A stretch of 64,000 bases of DNA from Sphingopyxis terrae subsp. terrae NBRC 15098 (GTDB lineage Bacteria; Pseudomonadota; Alphaproteobacteria; Sphingomonadales; Sphingomonadaceae), in the NCBI RefSeq assembly GCF_001598815.1, contig NZ_BCZQ01000006.1:1-64000 (forward strand), written 5' to 3'. This document shows positions 28,243-37,201 of this stretch, piece after piece. The notes beneath the pieces were generated by a model. It worked only from the letters and a program-made list of their open reading frames with translations. It made no database searches and was not told the origin of the DNA. A program made the position numbers and the translations under genes. The first letter of the stretch is position 1, and every line of letters starts with the position of its first letter.

Positions 28243-28390
28243 ATCCTCCCCCACAGGGGGAGGGGGACCGCCCGCGTAGCGGGGGGTGGAGGGGCACATG
28301 CGGTGCCGTCCATCCTCAAGACACCGCACGACTCCGCTTACGCCCCTCCACCATGCTTCGCATGGTCCCCCTCCCCGTTCCGGGGAGGAT
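28243..28390. repeat. Long inverted-repeat element between purM and purN
   Basis: The left half (about 28243-28295; CCTCCCCC, GGTGGAGGGGC) and the right half (about 28340-28390; GCCCCTCCACC, GGGGAGG) are imperfect reverse complements of about 50 bp. The right end of the element supplies GGGGAGGA, which is the apparent ribosome-binding site of purN. This GGTGGAGGGGC family is common between sphingomonad genes. Confidence 0.75.
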
Positions 28391-28394
28391 CGGC

Positions 28395-29342
28395 ATGAAA
28401 GCCCGCGTCGGCGTCCTCATCTCGGGCACCGGGACCAATATGGCGGCGCTGCTCTATGCCGCGAAAGCCGCCGACTGCCCTTATGAACTCGTGCTGGTCG
28501 CGAGCAACAACCCGGAAGCCCCGGGCCTCGCGCTCGCCGCGGCCGAAGGCATTGCGACCTGGGCGCAATCGCACAAGGGAATGTCGCGCGCCGCCTTCGA
28601 CGCGCTGGTCGACGAACGGCTGCGTGCCGCGGGCGCCGACTATGTCGCGCTTGCGGGCTATATGCGCATCCTCAGCGACGATTTCGTCGCTGGCTGGACC
28701 GACCGGATGCTCAACATCCACCCCAGCCTGCTGCCGCTCTACAAGGGGCTCGACACCCATCAGCGCGCGATCGACGCGGGTGACCGCTTCGGCGGGTGCA
28801 GCGTCCATGTCGTCACGCCGGCGCTCGACGATGGGCCGGTGCTGGCGCAGACCCCGGTCGCGATCGTGCCCGGCGACACCGCCGAAACCTTGGCGGAACG
28901 CGTCCGTTTTGCCGAGCATCAGCTTTACCCCGCCGCGCTCGCCGCCTTCGTGACGCGCGAACGGGCGCCCGACTGGCTGCTCGGCCGCGTCCGCGCCCTG
29001 GCGATGGCGCTGCCCGAAGCCGACGAGGTTACCTCGCACGGCATGCCCTGCTTCGGCATCGTCAAGGGCAAGAAATTCGCCTATTTCACCCACGACCACC
29101 ATGGCGACGGCAAGACCGCGCTGCTGGTCAAGATCAGCGGCGCCGACGAGCAGGCGCAGCTCATCGAACTCGACGAAGCGCGCTATTACCGCCCCGCCTA
29201 TTTCGGCGACGGCTGGATCGGCATCCGCCTCGACCTCGGCGATACCGACTGGGATGCGATCGGCGAATGGCTCCGCAAGAGCTGGCTGGCGATCGCGCCG
29301 AAAAAGCTCGCGGGGCTGATGGCGGTAGCCGAGGACTTTTAA
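28395..29342 (+). CDS. purN: PurN fused to a MmcQ/YjbR-like domain
   Basis: GAR transformylase (10-formyl-THF-dependent, third purine step) in residues 1-190: GTGTNMAAL (phosphate loop), catalytic Asn107 and His109 in MLNIHPSLLP, and Asp145 in DDGPV. Residues 200-310 match the MmcQ/YjbR (CyaY-like fold) family: LPEADEVTSHGMPCFGIVKGKKFAY, then TALLVKI and GWIGIRLDLGDTDWDAIGEWLRKSW. Typical PurN is about 190-215 residues, so this is a genuine C-terminal extension; no stop or start separates the parts. ATG 28395 has GGGGAGGA upstream. The role of the extra domain is unknown. Confidence 0.92.
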   Translation: MKARVGVLISGTGTNMAALLYAAKAADCPYELVLVASNNPEAPGLALAAAEGIATWAQSHKGMSRAAFDALVDERLRAAGADYVALAGYMRILSDDFVAGWTDRMLNIHPSLLPLYKGLDTHQRAIDAGDRFGGCSVHVVTPALDDGPVLAQTPVAIVPGDTAETLAERVRFAEHQLYPAALAAFVTRERAPDWLLGRVRALAMALPEADEVTSHGMPCFGIVKGKKFAYFTHDHHGDGKTALLVKISGADEQAQLIELDEARYYRPAYFGDGWIGIRLDLGDTDWDAIGEWLRKSWLAIAPKKLAGLMAVAEDF

Positions 29343-29353
29343 GTCGCCACCCG

Positions 29354-29437
29354 CGTCATTGCGAGCGAAGCGAAGCAATCCAGAGCGATTTACGCGCACT
29401 CTGGATTGCCGCGCGGCGTCGCCGCTCGCAAATGACG
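29354..29437. repeat. Inverted repeat, CGTCATTGCGAGCGAAG family
   Basis: CGTCATTGCGAGCG at the left and CGCTCGCAAATGACG at the right pair, and the inner CAATCCAGAG/CTCTGGATTG also pair. It begins 12 bp after the purN stop. A related copy is at 2221-2323. It lies in the leader of the cardiolipin synthase gene. Confidence 0.7.
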
Positions 29438-29511
29438 AACAAGGGCGCCATACTTGCCCCGTCCAAAATTCGCGCTGGCCTTTTGCGCCAAAGCACGGTG
29501 AACTGGCGGCG

Positions 29512-30957
29512 ATGGAGTATGATTTCGCCCTGATCCTGTGGGCCGCGTACATCGCGGTCTTCATCGTCATCCTGGGCCGGATCATCCTGCGGCCGCAGCG
29601 CGAGCCCGCCTCGCGGCTCGCGTGGTTGATCGCGACGATCGCGGTACCCGTGGTCGGCATCCTCGCCTATCTGTTGCTCGGGGAGGCGCGGATCAGCGCC
29701 AAGCGGCGCGCGCGCTATGCCGCGATCGAGGCGCATCTGCCGCATCCGCACGACAATGCCGACGTGCGCCGCAGGCTTGCGCGCAGCCCGTGGGCCGCCC
29801 CCTTCGCGCTCGCAGAGACCGTAAACGCTCTACCGCCCACCGCGGGCAATCGCGCGCATCTCGCCGCCGACAGCAACGCCGCGATCCGCGAGATGGTCGA
29901 GGATATCGACCACGCGAAGTCCACCGTCCACCTCTGCTTCTATATCTGGCTCGCCGACAATAACGGCTTCCGGATCAAGGACGCGCTGGTCCGCGCGGCC
30001 CGGCGCGGCGTGAAGGTCCGCGTCCTCGCCGACGCGCTCGGCTCGCGCGGTTTCATCCGGTCGGCCTATTGGATCGAGCTCGAAAATGCCGGGGTCGATG
30101 CGCGCATCGCGCTGCCGATCGGCGGGCTGATCTGGACGCTGATCCGCGGGCGCTTCGACCTGCGCAATCACCGCAAGCAACTCATCATCGACAATCGCAT
30201 CGCCTGGTGCGGCAGTCAGAATCTCGCCGACCCCGAATTTCGCATCAAGTCGAAATATGCTCCGTGGGTCGACATCATGACGCGCTGGGAAGGCCCGGTG
30301 GTGCGAGACTGCCAGTTCGTCTTTGCCGCCGACTGGGAAAGCGAGCGCGGCGACGACATCGGCGACCTTTTGCAGGACGATGCCGAGCCTCCGGCCGCCG
30401 CCGATCCGGGCATCGCGGCGCAGGTGATCGCGACCGGCCCCAATGTCCGCTACGCCGCGATGACCGCCTGTTTCACCGCGCTCATCCATTCGACGCGGCG
30501 CGAGCTGGTCGTCACCACCCCCTATTTCGTCCCCGACGAACAATTGCTCTTCGCGCTGCTCGACTGCGCGCGGCGCGGCGTCGCGACGGTGATGATCGTG
30601 CCGCACCGCAACGATAGCCGCGTCGTCGCGGGCGCGAGCCGCAGCTATTATGCCGACCTCGTCGATGCGGGGGTAAAGCTCTACGAATATCGTCCCGGCC
30701 TGCTCCACGCCAAAACGATGGTGGTCGACGGCGAAGTCGCGCTGATCGGCTCCGCCAACCTCGATCGCCGCAGCTTCGAACTCAATTTCGAGAATAATAT
30801 CCTGTTGCGTGATAAGGCTTTTGCTGCCGAACTTCGTACGCGGCAGGAAGTTTACCGCGCCGATTCGATACCCGTCGGCGCCGCCGATGTCGCATCCTTC
30901 GGCATCGTCCGGCGGCTATGGCAAAACCTCGTCGCGACGGTCAGTCCGCTGCTCTAG
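29512..30957 (+). CDS. cls: Cardiolipin synthase
   Basis: Phospholipase-D superfamily cardiolipin synthase, 481 residues. Two N-terminal membrane helices (about 5-24 and 36-55) anchor it in the inner membrane; two HKD motifs follow: HRKQLIID (about 222) and HAKTMVVDGEVALIGSANLD (about 400). Joins phospholipids to make cardiolipin. ATG 29512 (MEYDFALILWAAY) is chosen because upstream codons lie in a repeat element. Confidence 0.92.
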   Translation: MEYDFALILWAAYIAVFIVILGRIILRPQREPASRLAWLIATIAVPVVGILAYLLLGEARISAKRRARYAAIEAHLPHPHDNADVRRRLARSPWAAPFALAETVNALPPTAGNRAHLAADSNAAIREMVEDIDHAKSTVHLCFYIWLADNNGFRIKDALVRAARRGVKVRVLADALGSRGFIRSAYWIELENAGVDARIALPIGGLIWTLIRGRFDLRNHRKQLIIDNRIAWCGSQNLADPEFRIKSKYAPWVDIMTRWEGPVVRDCQFVFAADWESERGDDIGDLLQDDAEPPAAADPGIAAQVIATGPNVRYAAMTACFTALIHSTRRELVVTTPYFVPDEQLLFALLDCARRGVATVMIVPHRNDSRVVAGASRSYYADLVDAGVKLYEYRPGLLHAKTMVVDGEVALIGSANLDRRSFELNFENNILLRDKAFAAELRTRQEVYRADSIPVGAADVASFGIVRRLWQNLVATVSPLL

Positions 30958-31059
30958 CGCCAGCCGCTCCACCACCGCCCGTTCCACCTGATGGCGGGCA
31001 TGTTGACAGCGCGCCGCCCCTTCCCGAGAAGTGCGCTGCTAGATCTGGGGGATTTGACG

Positions 31060-31488
31060 ATGGGCAAGGAATTCAATGCATTTTCGATCGTGGGCGTGGC
31101 GCTGCTGGCGACATCTGTGCCAGCTCATGCAGCGAGCGACCCTTTTATCGGCGAAGTAATGATGACAGCCGCGACCTTCTGTCCGCGCGGTTGGAGCGAG
31201 GCCAATGGCCAACTCGTATCAATCAGCGAGAATATGGCGCTTTTTTCGTTGCTGGGAACGACTTATGGCGGGGATGGGAGCAAGACCTTTGCGCTCCCTG
31301 ATCTGCGAGGACGCGCGCCGGTCCATGTCGGTAACGGCCGTGACGTACCGCCGCTGGTGCTCGGCCAAAAGGGCGGCAACACCAGCGTCGCCCGCGACCC
31401 CGCGGCGTCGGGCGCAGTCAAAACGCAGCCGACACTAGCCATTCGCTACTGCGTTGCGATCCAAGGCATCTACCCGTCGCGCAACTGA
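31060..31488 (+). CDS. Secreted phage-tail-collar domain protein
   Basis: A 142-residue protein: Sec-type signal (about 1-25, FSIVGVALLATSVPAHA), then a complete tail-collar domain (about 28-95; PFIGEVMMTAATFCPRGWSEANGQ, LFSLLGTTYGGDGSKTFALPDLRGR). Such domains occur in phage tail fibres and in bacterial 'microcystin-dependent' proteins. Nothing else phage-like is nearby. ATG 31060 is preceded by GGGGGA. Two cysteines (FCPRG and YCVAI) could form a disulfide in the periplasm. Confidence 0.8.
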   Translation: MGKEFNAFSIVGVALLATSVPAHAASDPFIGEVMMTAATFCPRGWSEANGQLVSISENMALFSLLGTTYGGDGSKTFALPDLRGRAPVHVGNGRDVPPLVLGQKGGNTSVARDPAASGAVKTQPTLAIRYCVAIQGIYPSRN

Positions 31489-31521
31489 AAAAGGCCGCCG
31501 GATCGCTCCGGCGGCCTCTTT
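31488..31521. terminator. Bidirectional terminator
   Basis: GGCCGCCGG (31493-31501) and CCGGCGGCC (31508-31516) form a perfect 9-bp stem with a 6-nt loop, flanked by AAAAA on the left and TCTTT on the right. It lies between the convergent tail-collar and ndk genes and should stop both transcripts. Confidence 0.88.
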
Positions 31522-31541
31522 GGCCTTGCGGTTCGGCTCGT

Positions 31542-31964
31542 TCAGCCGACGATTTCTTCGGGCTTGAAGAAATAGGCGATTTCGATCGCCGCATTTTCAT
31601 CGCTGTCGCTGCCGTGCACCGTGTTCGCTTCGATGCTTTCGGCCAGTTCCTTGCGGATCGTGCCGGGAGCCGCGTCCTTGGGGTTGGTCGCGCCCATCAC
31701 GTCGCGGTTACGCTGCATCGCATTCTCGCCTTCGAGAACCTGGACGACGACCGGGCCCGAGGTCATGAATTCGACGAGTTCGCCGAAGAAGGGGCGTTCC
31801 TTGTGGACCGCGTAAAAGCCCTCGGCCTGTTCCTTGGTCATGTGGATGCGCTTCGACGCGACGACGCGCAGGCCGGCGTCTTCCAGCATCTTGGTGACGG
31901 CGCCGGTGATGTTGCGGCGGGTCGCGTCGGGCTTGATGATCGAAAAGGTGCGGGTGACCGCCAT
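31542..31964 (-). CDS. ndk: Nucleoside diphosphate kinase
   Basis: NDK, 140 residues, balances NTP pools by phosphate transfer through a phospho-histidine. Seen: [15 protein letters not shown] at the N-terminus, [17 protein letters not shown], and the active-site [13 protein letters not shown] with the catalytic His at about 118. ATG 31964 (MAVTRTFS) is the start; AGGAGCTTT lies just upstream. Confidence 0.97.
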   Translation of the reverse strand: MAVTRTFSIIKPDATRRNITGAVTKMLEDAGLRVVASKRIHMTKEQAEGFYAVHKERPFFGELVEFMTSGPVVVQVLEGENAMQRNRDVMGATNPKDAAPGTIRKELAESIEANTVHGSDSDENAAIEIAYFFKPEEIVG

Positions 31965-32066
31965 TGGGAAAGCTCCTGCTTTATATCTTGTCGGAATGGG
32001 CGCGCCTCTAGCCGCGCTTTCGCCGCTCCGCAAGCAAAGAGCGCGGGGGGCTTTCCCGGCGCGGCG

Positions 32067-32603
32067 TCAGCCGCCGTGGCCGTAGGTGATCGACCCGTTG
32101 ACCATGTCGCCCGCCTGCGTCGCCGTGACCTGCACGCCCGACTTGCTGTCGCCAGGCCGTTCGGCGCCGAACATTGCGGTTTCGCCGGCCTTGACCTCGG
32201 TCGTGATCTTCATGCCTGCGGCCTCGGCCTGCTTGCGGAAATGTGCGATCACGTCGGCCGCCTGGCCCTTGACCTCAAAGCTCGCCATGCCGCCGGCCCC
32301 ATCCTTGTTCGTCGCGGTGAAGCCGCCCGTAACCTTCGCACCCGGATAGGGCGAGAAACCCGCGGGGAATTTCGCATTGCCCGCGCCGCCGCCGAACTGC
32401 ATCTCGCCATCCTCGGTCTTGATGCTGATCGTGCCATTTTCGCCGCTGGTGTCGGACGTCACCTTATAGTCGGCGGTCTTTCCGGTTTCGGGGTCGGTGT
32501 AAGTGCCGCTCGCGACTTCCTTTTCCGATTTCGATCCGCACGCCGAAAGCGTCATCGCCAGCGCAATTGCGGTGCCAAGCGTGAATGTCCTGAGCGTCGC
32601 CAT
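32067..32603 (-). CDS. Small lipoprotein of unknown function
   Basis: A 178-residue lipoprotein: signal with lipobox LSAC (Cys22), followed by a Gly/Thr/Lys-rich mature part. Parts such as FPAGFSPYPGAKVTGG and VIAHFRKQAEAAGM resemble a two-layer domain seen in sphingomonad hypothetical proteins. No enzymatic motif seen. It lies 102 bp upstream of ndk, on the same strand. Confidence 0.8.
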   Translation of the reverse strand: MATLRTFTLGTAIALAMTLSACGSKSEKEVASGTYTDPETGKTADYKVTSDTSGENGTISIKTEDGEMQFGGGAGNAKFPAGFSPYPGAKVTGGFTATNKDGAGGMASFEVKGQAADVIAHFRKQAEAAGMKITTEVKAGETAMFGAERPGDSKSGVQVTATQAGDMVNGSITYGHGG

Positions 32604-32720
32604 AATCTACCTCCTGTTGCCCCGAATCGGTCGGCTGCTGTCCCTAGGGTGCGACCCGGTTGCCGTCGGTGATCCCCCTCACAGAAAGACGCTCTTCCCC
32701 GGCCCGGTCAGCCTATCGCG

Positions 32721-33170
32721 TCACGGCCCTTCGGACCAGCGTCCGCGCTCATCCTGTTTCCAGAAGTGGATTTCCACGCCCTCGGCCTTGGTCAGCGCGC
32801 GCCAGGTCGCGCGCGCATCGTCGATGCGACTGTTGTCGAACAACAGGAAAGCGCGCTCGAACGCCAGCGCCTCTTCGCGCCATTCCCCGTCGGCGAGCGC
32901 GACATGGGTGGCGCCGTTGATCGCCGGGGTGCCCAGCGTGCCGCTGAGCAGGATCGGCTCGATCGCCTCGTCGGGCGATCCCGCCGCGCCGTGCGGCAGG
33001 AAACTCGCGGGTTGCAGCGTCCACAGCGCCTCGTCGATCGCCTGCCGCTGCATCGCAGCGGCAGCGACGACGAGCAGCCGGTTGCCGCCATCCAATATGC
33101 GCGTGGCGATCGCGGGGAGCACCCGTTCGACCGGGTCGCGGGTCAGCCGATAGAAGTCGACGCGCGCCAT
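32721..33170 (-). CDS. holC: DNA polymerase III subunit chi
   Basis: HolC, 149 residues, clamp-loader accessory subunit that links the replicase to single-stranded-DNA-binding protein. Seen: MARVDFYRLTRDPVERVLPAIA, LVVAAAAMQRQAIDEALW, then FLPHG and PILLSG, as in alphaproteobacterial HolC. It follows pepA by 15 bp; the pepA-holC pairing is conserved in many Proteobacteria. Confidence 0.9.
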   Translation of the reverse strand: MARVDFYRLTRDPVERVLPAIATRILDGGNRLLVVAAAAMQRQAIDEALWTLQPASFLPHGAAGSPDEAIEPILLSGTLGTPAINGATHVALADGEWREEALAFERAFLLFDNSRIDDARATWRALTKAEGVEIHFWKQDERGRWSEGP

Positions 33171-33185
33171 GCTCCCCGAACCGGA

Positions 33186-34631
33186 TCAGCCTTCGTGATT
33201 GTCGGCGATATAGCGGTCGAGCAGGCGGACGCCATAACCCGTCGCGCCCTTCGCCCACACCGGGCCGTCCTTGTCGCTCCATGCCGTGCCGGCGATGTCT
33301 AGGTGCGCCCAGGCGACTCCGTCCTCGACGAACCGCTTGAGGAACTGCGCCGCGGTGATCGACCCGCCTTCGCGCGGACCGATATTCTTCATGTCGGCGA
33401 TGGGGCTGTCGATCAGCTTGTCATAGGCCGGCGACAGCGGAAAACGCCACAGCTTGTTGTTCGTCGCCTCACCCGCAGCGATCAGTTTTTCGGAAAGCCC
33501 GTCGTCATTGGCGAAAATGCCCGCATATTCGTGGCCGAGCGAGATCACCATTGCGCCGGTCAGCGTCGCCAGATCGACGATGACCTTGGGCTCATAGACC
33601 TTCTGCGCCCAGGTGATCGCGTCGCACAGCACCAGCCGGCCTTCGGCGTCGGTATTGAGCACCTCGACCGTCTGTCCCGACATGGTGGTGACGATGTCGC
33701 CGGGGCGCTGCGCATTACCGTCCGGCATATTTTCGACAAGGCCGACGATGCCGACGACATTCGCCTTGGCCTTGCGGCCCGCGATCGCCTTCATCGCGCC
33801 CGCGACAGCGCCCGCGCCGCCCATGTCCCACTTCATCATGTCCATGCCCGGGCCGGGCTTCAGGCTGATCCCGCCGGTGTCGAAGGTCACGCCCTTGCCG
33901 ATGAACACGACCGGCTTGTCGTCGGCATTGCCGCCGTTCCAGCGCATCGCGAGCAGCCGCGGCGGCCGCACCGACCCTTGCGCGACGCCAAGCAGCGCGC
34001 CCATGCCGAGCGCCTTCATCTGCCGTTCGTCGAGCACCTCGATCTCGACGCCAAGGTCGGCCAGATGCTGGCAGCGCTCGACGAAGCTTTCGGGATAGAG
34101 GATGTTTGGCGGCTCGGCGACCAGCGTCTGGGTCAGCGCCACGCCGTCGGCCACCGCCGAATAGCTGCCCCAGCGCGCCGAAATATCACCCGCGGGCGAC
34201 GCGATCACGATGGTTTTCAGGCTGGGCTTGGCGGTGTCGGAAAGGCGGGTGCGATAGGTGTCGATGCGCCAATCGCGCAGCTTCGCACCCATCGCAAAGG
34301 CGAGCACATCATCTTCGTCGATCTGGCCCGCGCTGGCGAAATCGACGTGCAGCACCGCAACGCCGCTCGTCTGCAGCCGCGCGGTCAGCGCGCCGCCAGC
34401 GCGCTCGAGATCATGGACCGTCCCCTCGCCGATGCCCACCAGCAGCAGCCGCGTGGCCCGGTCGCCGTCAAAGGCGGCGGTTTCGGCCACCGAACCCGCG
34501 GCGCCATCGAACCGCGCCTGCTTCGCCAGCGCGCCGAGCAGCGCACCGAGCGCGCCGGCCTCGCCCTTGCGGACCGGAAAAGCGACAACGTCGGCAGACG
34601 CATCGATTTGCGCGACAAACTGAATGTCCAT
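33186..34631 (-). CDS. pepA: Leucyl aminopeptidase (M17)
   Basis: Cytosolic M17 aminopeptidase, 481 residues, two-metal enzyme that removes N-terminal residues from peptides. The C-terminal catalytic domain shows GKGVTFDTGGISLKPG (metal Lys and Asp), the NTDAEGRL signature and the following DAITWAQKV. The N-terminal regulatory domain (1-150) is divergent. Divergent from lptD; upstream of holC. Confidence 0.95.
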   Translation of the reverse strand: MDIQFVAQIDASADVVAFPVRKGEAGALGALLGALAKQARFDGAAGSVAETAAFDGDRATRLLLVGIGEGTVHDLERAGGALTARLQTSGVAVLHVDFASAGQIDEDDVLAFAMGAKLRDWRIDTYRTRLSDTAKPSLKTIVIASPAGDISARWGSYSAVADGVALTQTLVAEPPNILYPESFVERCQHLADLGVEIEVLDERQMKALGMGALLGVAQGSVRPPRLLAMRWNGGNADDKPVVFIGKGVTFDTGGISLKPGPGMDMMKWDMGGAGAVAGAMKAIAGRKAKANVVGIVGLVENMPDGNAQRPGDIVTTMSGQTVEVLNTDAEGRLVLCDAITWAQKVYEPKVIVDLATLTGAMVISLGHEYAGIFANDDGLSEKLIAAGEATNNKLWRFPLSPAYDKLIDSPIADMKNIGPREGGSITAAQFLKRFVEDGVAWAHLDIAGTAWSDKDGPVWAKGATGYGVRLLDRYIADNHEG

Positions 34632-34660
34632 CTTTTAACTCTCTTATGCGATGATTGATT

Positions 34661-34687
34661 GGAACGTGCCGGACCGATAGGGGTTTC
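34661..34687 (+). promoter_or_regulatory. ECF-type promoter upstream of lptD
   Basis: GGAAC (34661-34665) is followed after 16 bp by GGTTTC (34682-34687), the same two boxes as before the entericidin gene. It points to lptD, whose ATG is 77 bp downstream. Envelope-stress control of lptD by an ECF sigma is known in Enterobacteria (RpoE); here the box form is closer to EcfG. Confidence 0.45.
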
Positions 34688-34763
34688 GCTCGCGAGTTGC
34701 AAAACTAAAGCAGCCAGCCCGCAAAGGGTGGACGCAAGATAAGGTGTGGGACAAAGAAATTAA

Positions 34764-37079
34764 ATGAGTCGGACTTTGTTCCCCCACGCGGCGCGCGCGC
34801 GGCCCCTTTGGGTCGTCACCGCGAGCGGCATGCTCCTTGTCGCCGTGCCCGCCGCGGCGCAGCCCGGCACGCCCGCGCCCGCCGCCGAGCCTGCTACTCC
34901 GGCTGCGCAGCCCGACCTCCAGAATCGTGACGTCTCGGCTGTCACGGTCGATGCACCGAAGCCCGGTGACGAAGAACAGATCGGCTTTGCCGCCGACAAT
35001 CTGAATTACGACAGCGATGCCGACATCGTCGTTGCCGACGGCAATGTCGAAATGAACCGCGACACCATCTCGATGCGCGCCGACAAGGTGACGTGGAACC
35101 GCAAGACCGGCGAAGTGGTCGCCGAGGGCGATGTCGCGATCAAGAATCCCGAAGGCGACACCGCCTATGGCGACCGCATCGTGCTGACCGACACGCTGCG
35201 CGACGGCATCGTCCAAAATATGCTCGTCGTGTTCGATAATGGCGCGCGGCTCGCCGCGGTGAAGGGTAGGCGCTTCGACAACGGCAACATCGAGCTGGAA
35301 AACGCCGCCTACACGCCCTGCCCGGTCGAGGATGACGCGGGCTGCCCCAAGAACCCGAGCTGGCAGATCCGCGCCGTCCGCGTCGTTTACGACCAGGCGA
35401 AGAACAAGATCCGCTACAAGGGCGCGCGCGTCGAAGTCTTCGGTCTGCCGCTCATCCCGCTGCCGGGGCTCAGCCACCCCGCCAACAATGATGCGGGCAG
35501 CGGTATCCTCGTCCCCGACGTCCGCCTCGGCCGCACCAACGGGTTCGAAATTGCCCTACCCTATTATCTGCGGCTCGCTCCCGACCGCGACCTGACGATC
35601 ACACCGCACGTCTACACCAATACGGCGCCGATGATCGAAGGCGAGTTCCGCGCTCTCACCGATATCGGCGCTTTCCGCATCAATGGCTACGCGACCTACA
35701 GCTCGGTGGTGCCGCTGACCGGAACCGGCACCGCCGCCGATCAGCGCAACGATTTTCGCGGCTATCTGGAAAGCGCAGGCAAGTTCCAGTTCGATCCCAA
35801 ATGGAGCCTGACCTATTCGGGCCGGATCACCACCGACCGCACCTTCATGCGCCGCTACGATATCAGCCGCGACGACCGGCTGCGATCGATGTTCGAGCTG
35901 GAGCGGATCGGCGGGCAGAGCTATTTGTCGATCGCCGGCTGGGCGACGCAGACGCTGCGCGCGGGCGACAGCCAAGGACAGCAACCGATCGCGCTTCCGA
36001 TCATCGACTATCGCCAACGCCTGCCCGATCCGTGGCTGGGCGGTCAGTTCGAGCTTCAGCTCAACACGCTGTCGATCGCCCGCACAGCGGGACAGGATAC
36101 GCAGCGCGCCTTCGCCGGCGCCCGCTGGGATCTGCGCGGGCTGACCGGGCTCGGCCAGGAAGTCACGCTGACCGCGCTGGTGCGCGGCGATGTCTATCAC
36201 AGCGACGAAAATCTGCTGACGCCGATCGCCGACTATCGCGGCAAGTCGGGTTGGCAGGCCCGCGGCATCGCCGCCATCGCCGCCGACATGCGCTGGCCCT
36301 TCATCGGCGAATTCCTCGGCGGCACCCAAACGCTGACCCCGCGGGTGCAGATCGTCGCGACGCCGCCGCTCAAGAATGTCGATATACCGAACGAGGATTC
36401 GCGCGCCTTCGATCTTGAGGACGGCAATCTCTTCGCGATCAATCGCTTCAACGGCTACGACCGGTTCGAGGACGGCGCGCGCATCACCTATGGCGTTGAA
36501 TGGAATTTCAGCCGCCCCGGCTTCAACATCAGCAGCGTCATCGGGCAAAGCTATCGCCTGTCGGACAAGCCGACGCTGTTCCCCGACGGGACCGGGCTCA
36601 CCGACCGGCTCTCCGACATCGTCGGGCGGACGACCGTCGCCTACAAGGATTTCCTGCGCCTCACCCACCGCTTCCGGCTCGACAAGGATAATCTGGCGAT
36701 CCGCCGCAACGAATTCGATGCGACGATCGGCAGCCGTTCGACCTACGCCGTACTCGGCTATTCGCGCCTCAACCGCGACATCACCCTGCTCGGCGAAGAT
36801 CTGCAGGATCGCGAAGAAGCGCGCGTCGGCGGCCGTGTGGCGGTCGCGAAAAACTGGTCGATCTTCGGCTCGGCGATCGTCGATCTGACCAGCAAGGCCG
36901 ACGATCCGCTCAGCACATCGGACGGCTTCGACCCGATTCGCCACCGGCTCGGGGTCGCCTATGACGACGACTGCCTGTCGATCGCCTTCACCTGGCGACG
37001 CGACTATGTCGACACCGGCGACGCGCGGCGCGGCAACAGCTTCTCGTTCCGCGTCGCGTTCCGCAACCTCGGTTTCTGA
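34764..37079 (+). CDS. lptD: LPS-assembly protein LptD
   Basis: Outer-membrane beta-barrel that inserts lipopolysaccharide into the outer leaflet with LptE, 771 residues. N-terminal signal (AARARPLWVVTASGMLLVAVPAAAQ), an Ala/Pro linker, an OstA/LptA-like jelly-roll domain (about 75-190; ADNLNYDSDADIVVADGNVEM), then the large barrel ending RVAFRNLGF with the C-terminal aromatic residue. Cysteines in YTPCPVEDDAGC and in DDDCLSIAF may form the disulfides needed for maturation. It heads lptD-surA-pdxA-rsmA. Confidence 0.95.
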   Translation: MSRTLFPHAARARPLWVVTASGMLLVAVPAAAQPGTPAPAAEPATPAAQPDLQNRDVSAVTVDAPKPGDEEQIGFAADNLNYDSDADIVVADGNVEMNRDTISMRADKVTWNRKTGEVVAEGDVAIKNPEGDTAYGDRIVLTDTLRDGIVQNMLVVFDNGARLAAVKGRRFDNGNIELENAAYTPCPVEDDAGCPKNPSWQIRAVRVVYDQAKNKIRYKGARVEVFGLPLIPLPGLSHPANNDAGSGILVPDVRLGRTNGFEIALPYYLRLAPDRDLTITPHVYTNTAPMIEGEFRALTDIGAFRINGYATYSSVVPLTGTGTAADQRNDFRGYLESAGKFQFDPKWSLTYSGRITTDRTFMRRYDISRDDRLRSMFELERIGGQSYLSIAGWATQTLRAGDSQGQQPIALPIIDYRQRLPDPWLGGQFELQLNTLSIARTAGQDTQRAFAGARWDLRGLTGLGQEVTLTALVRGDVYHSDENLLTPIADYRGKSGWQARGIAAIAADMRWPFIGEFLGGTQTLTPRVQIVATPPLKNVDIPNEDSRAFDLEDGNLFAINRFNGYDRFEDGARITYGVEWNFSRPGFNISSVIGQSYRLSDKPTLFPDGTGLTDRLSDIVGRTTVAYKDFLRLTHRFRLDKDNLAIRRNEFDATIGSRSTYAVLGYSRLNRDITLLGEDLQDREEARVGGRVAVAKNWSIFGSAIVDLTSKADDPLSTSDGFDPIRHRLGVAYDDDCLSIAFTWRRDYVDTGDARRGNSFSFRVAFRNLGF

Positions 37080-37201
37080 TCGCTCAGCCTGCGTTCAGCG
37101 TTTTCCCGCTATCTCCCGGCTTCAAAGGTCCGGATGGCGGATTGCGCTGGACCATCGGGCGCTTCGGCTGATACGGAGCGTCGCATTCTTACTCGAATAG
37201 G

